DNA from: a virus
Virus record (IMG/VR): IMGVR_UViG_3300034351_000048
Location: 16,225 to 80,224 of that record
Reading direction: 5' to 3' (one strand)
Length of the DNA stretch: 64,000 bases
The position numbers and the translations under genes are program-made. The notes below the pieces were generated by a model. That model did not search any database, was not told the origin of the DNA, and saw only the letters and a program-made list of their open reading frames with translations. Below are positions 58,886 through 64,000 of this stretch, piece by piece; position 1 is the first letter of the stretch, and each line of letters begins with the position of its first letter.

Positions 58886-59476
58886 ATGGTAGAGATAAAG
58901 AATGTAAATGTTTATGGGTTAGATAAGAGTATTTTAGATAGTCATTATCCAAAATCTACTATTAATTGGTATGATATCTCAACTCCAAAAGTTGTATTAG
59001 ATAAAGATATTCAAAGGGCGGTTCGATTAGGTAAAGTCAGTACCGGTACTGGGCATGATAGCTTTTTAAAAGGAATAATCGTTCAATTTGATATAAAATA
59101 CCCTCAATATTGGATACCCGAAGCAGATAGATATCACTGGTTTGATATTGTATCAAGTCAAACAAAATCTTTTACTTTAAAATTTATTTCAATAGAAAAA
59201 TCAATTAACAAATATGTTGATCAAAAAAGTTTAGATATTATGAATGAGTATAGGGAAAAGTGGTTAGAAAACCCAACTTATGACAACTACATACGATTAC
59301 TTTCTAATGTAGTGTTAGGATATGAGATGATTATGGGTATTACTACAAATTATTTACAATTAAAGACAATGTATTTCCAAAGGAAAAATCACAGGCTTAA
59401 AGAAGATTGGGGAAACTTTATAAAAATGTGTGAAGAATTGCCTTTATTTTTGGAAATAATAGGAGAAAAGAAATGA
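58886..59476 (+). CDS. Conserved-looking phage protein, 196 aa
   Basis: Contains GKVSTGTGHDSFLKGIIVQF, YPQYWIPEADRYHWFDIVSS and NYLQLKTMYFQRKNHRLKED followed by WGNFIKMCEELP. I recall similar pattern in many phage proteins of unknown function. The His/Arg-rich motifs loosely recall ThyX-type folds, but the ThyX signature is absent. Overlaps the next gene by 4 bases. Confidence 0.65.
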   Translation: MVEIKNVNVYGLDKSILDSHYPKSTINWYDISTPKVVLDKDIQRAVRLGKVSTGTGHDSFLKGIIVQFDIKYPQYWIPEADRYHWFDIVSSQTKSFTLKFISIEKSINKYVDQKSLDIMNEYREKWLENPTYDNYIRLLSNVVLGYEMIMGITTNYLQLKTMYFQRKNHRLKEDWGNFIKMCEELPLFLEIIGEKK

Positions 59477-60021
59477 TAGAACCAATTAAAATATTAATAA
59501 ACTTTATAAAAAAACAATTTAATATTAAATTATATATCATATATATGAGTATATTTATAATAATTTATACGTTGTTATATAATGCTTCAATTATAAAAGA
59601 AATACCCGTTATAGCTATATTAATAGGTGGATTGATTGGAATAATTTGTGGTGATTGTTTTATATTCTCATCTATAGTAAATAAAAAAATCAAGGTTATT
59701 AAAGAGCTACAAAAGTTTCTTGATAATATATATACTGATACTGAAAACATAAGAAAGTATATTTCAAAATATAAGCATGCTACTAAAGATGTTATATCGG
59801 ATCATTCTTATAAATTTATAGTAATGATATTGGAATATTTTATTTATAAGATAAGAGATAAAAAGTTTGATCTGAGTGGAGAACTTATATTAAAAAGTTA
59901 TATATCATATATAACATATATATTAGCCAATCCAGATTTCATATATATGAATGAGGTTGAATATAACAACCATAAGGTAAATTTAAGCCTAATATTATTA
60001 GGCCGTGAACCAGTTGAATAA
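59473..60021 (+). CDS. Membrane protein with two TM helices, 182 aa
   Basis: TM helices at about residues 18-37 and 44-66, then a cytoplasmic helical domain with ITYILANPDFIYMNEVEYNN. Coupled to the upstream gene. May act at the membrane in host takeover or exclusion; unknown. Confidence 0.6.
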   Translation: MIEPIKILINFIKKQFNIKLYIIYMSIFIIIYTLLYNASIIKEIPVIAILIGGLIGIICGDCFIFSSIVNKKIKVIKELQKFLDNIYTDTENIRKYISKYKHATKDVISDHSYKFIVMILEYFIYKIRDKKFDLSGELILKSYISYITYILANPDFIYMNEVEYNNHKVNLSLILLGREPVE

Positions 60022-60038
60022 AGAGAGAGGAAAATTTT

Positions 60039-60326
60039 ATGACTAAAACTGAACAATTAAATAAAAAAGCTTTGTTATTTCATATATATTCACAAACACA
60101 CAATCAAGATCAATTATATTGGTTAAGATATTCTTATACACAAAAAGAATGTGAAATGGGTATTTATTTTGCTTTAGATGAATTAGAAAAAGTTGTAAAT
60201 CCACCTGAAAATTATTTAGAGGATACAACGTTTTATCAAAGATTGATGGCTTATGAGAGTTTGAATAAAAGGAATATGTTTAATTTACCAATGTTCGATT
60301 TTAAGAAGGGAGAAAGAATTTTATGA
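60039..60326 (+). CDS. Hypothetical protein, 95 aa
   Basis: Soluble protein, ATG behind GAGAGG. Overlaps the next gene by 4 bases. No motif recognised. Confidence 0.6.
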   Translation: MTKTEQLNKKALLFHIYSQTHNQDQLYWLRYSYTQKECEMGIYFALDELEKVVNPPENYLEDTTFYQRLMAYESLNKRNMFNLPMFDFKKGERIL

Positions 60327-60709
60327 GTTTTAAAGAACATAAAAAAATGTTAAATGAAATAATGTATTATAACGTTTATTCATATCTTGATGGAATAATT
60401 AAATCTTATAGGATAGAGAAACCTGAAGATTATGGGTATATTTGTAAGTTGTTTATAGAACTATCTGAAAAAAACGATATCGAATCAGATAAACATTACA
60501 ACATATTTAAGTTGGAAATGGAATTAGATTTAAGTTTTGATGATGGAACTTATTGTTATACGGATGATTTTGGCAATAAATATGATTTACAAGATAAACA
60601 AGCTATAAGCTTATTAATATTCCAATTTCTACTAACACATATAGATAAATTACAATCTACATTAGAGAAAGAAAGATATCTATATAACAAAAAGGAGGAA
60701 AACAAATGA
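60323..60709 (+). CDS. Hypothetical protein, 128 aa
   Basis: Acidic and aromatic-rich (LDLSFDDGTYCYTDDFGNKY). ATG behind AAGGGAG, overlapping both neighbours by 4 bases. No motif recognised. Confidence 0.6.
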   Translation: MSFKEHKKMLNEIMYYNVYSYLDGIIKSYRIEKPEDYGYICKLFIELSEKNDIESDKHYNIFKLEMELDLSFDDGTYCYTDDFGNKYDLQDKQAISLLIFQFLLTHIDKLQSTLEKERYLYNKKEENK

Positions 60710-60975
60710 AAGAATTCACAACTTTTAGAGAATTTGTAGATTATCTTGATGATGAAATATTTTATAATTCGCATAGTTATGTATATAGTTTATTCTACAA
60801 ACAATATAAATTTGATACTTCTTATCAAGGACATTATTCGGATTTTTTAGATTTAAAATTATATGATAAGGATAGTTTAGAAAATATTATGGATGGTTTG
60901 GAAAATGACTTTGATATAGATTATACAATAGAAAAGGTTAAATATAATAATTACAAGGTTGTAATAAAGAACTAA
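60706..60975 (+). CDS. Hypothetical protein, 89 aa
   Basis: ATG behind AAGGAGG, 4-base overlap with the previous gene. Acidic aromatic protein (YLDDEIFYNSHSYVYSLFYK). Function unknown. Confidence 0.6.
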   Translation: MKEFTTFREFVDYLDDEIFYNSHSYVYSLFYKQYKFDTSYQGHYSDFLDLKLYDKDSLENIMDGLENDFDIDYTIEKVKYNNYKVVIKN

Positions 60976-60994
60976 AGTTTGGAGAACAAATAAA

Positions 60995-61348
60995 ATGGAA
61001 GAAATAGAACAAAAGTTTATTAAAGATGATTTACTATATAAATTAGAAGATATATTAGAATCTAATAGTATAATTTACAATGATATTAGCCCCTCAGGAG
61101 ATACTCTTTTGACCTTAGAACTTAATATCAATAATAATATTATTTATATACATACGTTTGAATTTTTCCTAAAATTAGGAGAAAATATTATAAATAATAT
61201 AGAATTTTCTTTATATAAAGATATAAACAATAGACCTTACAAAAACCACCAATTTTTACAAATAGAATTCGATAGACTTGTATTTTCTAATGAATTTATT
61301 ATTAATTTCATATGCGATTCGATTATTAATCTTAAAATAAATGAATGA
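60995..61348 (+). CDS. Hypothetical protein, 117 aa
   Basis: Beta-rich acidic protein; composition and spacing of strands (TLLTLELNINNNIIYIHTFE) are similar to 62171-62536, so they may share a fold. Function unknown. Confidence 0.6.
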   Translation: MEEIEQKFIKDDLLYKLEDILESNSIIYNDISPSGDTLLTLELNINNNIIYIHTFEFFLKLGENIINNIEFSLYKDINNRPYKNHQFLQIEFDRLVFSNEFIINFICDSIINLKINE

Positions 61349-61359
61349 GGAAATAAATA

Positions 61360-61461
61360 ATGGAAATAATATTAAACCAGTGGAGTATTTTTGATATAAT
61401 TAATATAGCGATTGGTATTATAGCTATACTAATAAGCTTATATGTTCTTATAAAGAATTAA
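61360..61461 (+). CDS. Single-TM microprotein, 33 aa
   Basis: ATG at 61360 behind GAGGAAATAA; sequence is one hydrophobic helix (IINIAIGIIAILISLYVLIK) after a short start MEIILNQWS. Second TM microprotein of this operon. Confidence 0.6.
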   Translation: MEIILNQWSIFDIINIAIGIIAILISLYVLIKN

Positions 61462-61476
61462 AATGGAGTATAATAA

Positions 61477-61827
61477 ATGAATAAATATATTTTTCATAAT
61501 TTTGGTGTATGTAACAACTTAGAATGGGAGAATATAAATGAAAAACCTTACAAATTTGATAAAATAATTGTAGATAAAATTTCCACTAAGGATAAATATA
61601 TAGTTTTATATTTACATAATGAAGATATTGAACATGATATGGGGTTATTTATACACATAGATTACAATGCTTCTTATACATATACACGAGGGAAATTACT
61701 TTATTTAATAAAAAACTATAAAGAAAGTAATATAGAACCAACTTTACTTATAGATTATTTAAATGAAACTGAAAAAGATAATTTTTATATAGAAAAATTG
61801 GAGGAAAATAAATATGAGGAGGAATAA
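61477..61827 (+). CDS. Hypothetical protein, 116 aa, tandem paralogue A
   Basis: Begins MNKYIFHNFGVCNNLEWENI, and EKPYKFDKI follows; the next gene begins MYKYIFHHYGDSICHWLEVI with QKPYYFNKI. The two are a tandem duplication with diverged bodies. Both are beta-rich. Function unknown. Confidence 0.65.
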   Translation: MNKYIFHNFGVCNNLEWENINEKPYKFDKIIVDKISTKDKYIVLYLHNEDIEHDMGLFIHIDYNASYTYTRGKLLYLIKNYKESNIEPTLLIDYLNETEKDNFYIEKLEENKYEEE

Positions 61828-62142
61828 ATGTATAAATATATTTTTCACCACTATGGTGATTCTATATGCCATTGGTTGGAAGTAATTCAAAAACCTTACT
61901 ATTTTAATAAAATATCACTTGAATTACCTAATGACAGTAAAACCCATATACATATAAGATTATATAAAGATAAAAAAGATGATACCAAAAATATTTTACT
62001 TAATATAGATACTGATTGTAGCACACCGAAAACAAATTATTTTCTTAAGAACTTTTCGGAAGGTAGGATAAATGAATATATTTTCATTGAATATTTAAAT
62101 TCTTTATATCCTTATGATTGGTTTATTGAAACGGTAAGTTAA
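61828..62142 (+). CDS. Hypothetical protein, 104 aa, tandem paralogue B
   Basis: Follows its paralogue with no gap (ATG directly after TAA). N-terminal 30 residues similar to the preceding gene; also shares the final LIDYLNE/FIEYLNS region. Ribosome binding site GAGGAGG lies in the end of the previous gene. Confidence 0.65.
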   Translation: MYKYIFHHYGDSICHWLEVIQKPYYFNKISLELPNDSKTHIHIRLYKDKKDDTKNILLNIDTDCSTPKTNYFLKNFSEGRINEYIFIEYLNSLYPYDWFIETVS

Positions 62143-62170
62143 ATTATAATATAAAACACGGGAGAAATAA

Positions 62171-62536
62171 ATGAAATTTGAAAAAAGAAAAGAAATCCTA
62201 ACACATGTTATATCTAAATTTGATTTAATTATAAAACAACATTATAAAACTAAAACATCTCTTGAAGTCCATATAAGTGAAGATGAATCTTATTTTTCTA
62301 TATTATTCGATCAATATAGTATTTGTTTCAATTATAACAATATATATGATGCTACTACAACCTTTGAATTAAATAAAATAATATATACTGATAAGAAATA
62401 TAAAAAATATAACGTGAAACCACTTATAAATATAGAATTTCTTGTAGACTACAATAATATTGATGAAATAGTAGATACTTGTTGTCAGAACATAATAATA
62501 CAATCTAATATCCTAAAAAATCGGGAAGAAATATAA
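62171..62536 (+). CDS. Hypothetical protein, 121 aa
   Basis: Last gene of the rightward early operon, ATG behind GGGAGAAA. Beta-rich with LEVHISEDESYFSILFDQYS and CQNIIIQSNILKN. Function unknown. Confidence 0.6.
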   Translation: MKFEKRKEILTHVISKFDLIIKQHYKTKTSLEVHISEDESYFSILFDQYSICFNYNNIYDATTTFELNKIIYTDKKYKKYNVKPLINIEFLVDYNNIDEIVDTCCQNIIIQSNILKNREEI

Positions 62537-63023
62537 ATATTATCTATATATACTATACAACCTATATAAATATATATAAAATCTACATATCTATATAAAA
62601 TATATTAAACTTAAAATTATTATATTACTATTATTACTAATAATACTACTATTATTAATTCAAATTCATATCCTTATTCTTATTATCTTAATATTATTAT
62701 TATAACATATTAGTTGAAATATATAATATATATCTTTATATCAAATTACCAATATATTTATATACCATATATAAAAAAAATAATAAAAAATATACATCAA
62801 TTCTTTACTTTATTTAAATTCAATATTATTATATACATATAGATTGAATTTTATTTTTATCTATACAAAATTTCAAATTCATATGTGAAATATATACAAC
62901 AAGATCTAAATATAACTATATAATTAAATTAGTATATATTAATACAAACAATTGAAATATACAATAATCAATCTATATAAGCATATTAGCAATTACTAAT
63001 ATACTACAAAAGTTATATTTATA
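62537..63023. other. Extremely AT-rich region without genes, possible origin or DNA-unwinding region
   Basis: Almost 490 bases made nearly only of A and T, with runs of TAT/ATA triplet-like sequence (for example around 62615-62710) and few G. No frame with a credible start is visible on either strand. Long non-coding stretches of this kind in compact phages are often origins, promoters for late control or genome junctions; no proof here. Confidence 0.6.
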
Positions 63024-63029
63024 AAATAT

Positions 63030-63065
63030 GTCCAGAATATGGACATTTATCCAGAATATGGACAT
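63030..63065. promoter_or_regulatory. Duplicated palindromic binding site
   Basis: 16-bp direct repeat TCCAGAATATGGACAT at 63031-63046 and 63050-63065, 19 bases apart. Each unit is an inverted repeat TCCA/TGGA with a GAATA centre; the first is extended to GTCCA/TGGAC. This is typical of an operator, iteron pair or terminase-binding site just upstream of the gene at 63124. Confidence 0.7.
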
Positions 63066-63123
63066 CTACAATGTTAGTATCACAAATAATGTGAATAACA
63101 AAATTAATTATAAGGAAATGTGT

Positions 63124-64000
63124 ATGAAAATAACTAAAGATTTATGGAAGGAAATTTATGAGCTTGCCCAACTGAATGCGGACTTGACAATAAAAGAACT
63201 ACACGCACTTGTGCACAACACGATACTTGAGCCAGCGGGTATGAAAATTTCTTTTCAAGGTCTGCTAACTAATTTAAATCGAAATGGTATATACTTAAAT
63301 GGTCAGTTACCTATTAAACAGGAAAAGGAAAAGGTAAGGCGAAAACAGGAAATTGTTGAAAGAAAAACAAAATTTACTCATCTTGATAAAAGAGGTAGGG
63401 AGAAATGGAATGAAGAAACGGTTCTTGAAGCTTTTGTTCGATCTGGATTAAGCACGGAAAGGTTCTCTAAACAATCCGAAAGTATAATAGGCAAACATAT
63501 CAAATTTAGTAGATTAACGACTATGATTAAGGCCAATATACGATATATGAAAGCACTGACTAATGAAAGATTAAGAAGGTTAGGTGTTGAGGTTGGATTA
63601 GAATTAGAGCATGAATTAAGTAATAATATTAATATACAGTCTATTCTTAGAGAGAGTAAAGAAAAGACTATTGAACAGTTGGTTACTAAATTAGATGGAT
63701 TAATGAGCGAATTTACTGTTACAGATCCATCAGATACAAGTAAATCTATACCTCTTAAAAAAGATATAGAATTTTGTCTTAGTATGATAAAGAAGATGAA
63801 AAATTTGAATATGGTTGATGAAATAAAAAATATTAGAAATAACTTCTTAGTAGATTTTCAGATAAATTTGGAAAATTTGGAAGAGAATGAGAGAGGGATG
63901 CTTACGGATAATCAATTGAATGATGATAAAGTCTTTATACAACAATTTAAAGATGCTATGAAAAAGCTTGTTATTAATCCCGAGTTGGAAGAAATGGCGG
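63124..64000 (+). CDS. Unknown DNA-related protein, partial (C-terminus outside window)
   Basis: ATG at 63124, 7 bases behind AAGGA, opens a frame of at least 292 residues to the window edge. The N-terminus (DLWKEIYELAQLNADLTIKE, MKISFQGLLTNLNRNGIYLN) looks like a helical DNA-binding region; the rest is charged and helical. Base composition is clearly more GC-rich than the neighbours (codons GCG, CTG, CGA, ACG). Could be a terminase small subunit or replication/partition protein acting on the duplicated palindrome upstream; unproven. Confidence 0.6.
   Translation, partial: MKITKDLWKEIYELAQLNADLTIKELHALVHNTILEPAGMKISFQGLLTNLNRNGIYLNGQLPIKQEKEKVRRKQEIVERKTKFTHLDKRGREKWNEETVLEAFVRSGLSTERFSKQSESIIGKHIKFSRLTTMIKANIRYMKALTNERLRRLGVEVGLELEHELSNNINIQSILRESKEKTIEQLVTKLDGLMSEFTVTDPSDTSKSIPLKKDIEFCLSMIKKMKNLNMVDEIKNIRNNFLVDFQINLENLEENERGMLTDNQLNDDKVFIQQFKDAMKKLVINPELEEMA

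Noticed and set aside
1-64000. Integrase, cI-type repressor, insertion sequence or CRISPR-Cas genes
   Set aside because: I looked for tyrosine or serine recombinase motifs, transposase DDE patterns, Cas proteins and repeat-spacer arrays and saw none, so temperate lifestyle cannot be decided from this window.

Overview
The window is a contiguous piece of an AT-rich tailed phage (or prophage) genome of contractile-tail, myovirus-like type, cut at both ends: a minus-strand gene runs off base 1 and a plus-strand gene runs off base 64000. A DUF2586-like tail sheath, tail tube, tape measure, gpV-like spike and baseplate J protein show the contractile tail. The host is not identified. It must be low-GC, with strong AGGAGG-type ribosome binding sites and TTGACT/TATATT promoters. 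A lipobox protein and a coiled-coil protein with an outer-membrane-style C-terminus (final Phe) hint at a low-GC diderm host, but this is inference.

Layout. 1-3341 (minus): small unknown genes, a sigma-region-4-like HTH protein and an ORF6N/KilAC antirepressor. 3474-9873 (plus): terminase large subunit, portal, protease with a nested scaffold start, major capsid protein. 9896-14531: capsid decoration and fibre-like proteins. 14531-19509: head-tail connectors, sheath, tube. 19570-29362: tail chaperones with a -1 frameshift, a tape measure containing 26 exact 11-residue repeats, baseplate. 29377-32019: beta-helix tail spike. 32043-35435: membrane, papain-like and spanin-like candidates for lysis or envelope functions. 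35441-36914 (minus): pentapeptide protein, unknown, ORF6N/ORF6C antirepressor. 37137-37220: tRNA-Leu. 37382-57141 (plus): replication, recombination and methylation (PD-(D/E)XK nuclease, DnaB helicase, HU-like, MazG, annealing protein, RuvC, PolA, three DNA methyltransferases of which one is frameshifted, sigma factor, DnaG primase), interrupted by more antirepressor-type genes. 57179-58628: tRNA-like element and Rha-type gene. 58796-62536: small unknown early genes. 62537-63023: very AT-rich, apparently non-coding. 63030-63065: a duplicated palindrome, followed by a partial unknown gene.

The most interesting system is a family of antirepressor-type genes (ORF6N, Bro-N, AntA, Rha), most of them preceded by structured 5' leader RNAs. 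In four leaders (before 1644 minus, 36914 minus, 39443 plus, 57413 plus) a long stem encloses a loop whose 7-nt core is exactly complementary to a downstream segment, and the 3' strand of the stem is also complementary to a copy of the 5' strand placed at the ribosome binding site. All these pairings are kept while the sequences change, which is covariation inside one genome. The 7-nt loop core is different in each leader, so each may be a private switch. The closest precedent I know is the c4 antisense RNA that controls the P1/P7 antirepressor and is matured by RNase P. Here two leaders sit directly behind a tRNA or tRNA-like gene and appear to share its transcript. A hairpin elsewhere carries a 9-nt match to one leader, suggesting cross-talk. 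Eleven similar TTGACT/TATATT-like promoters, several sharing a longer motif, drive these and the early operons.
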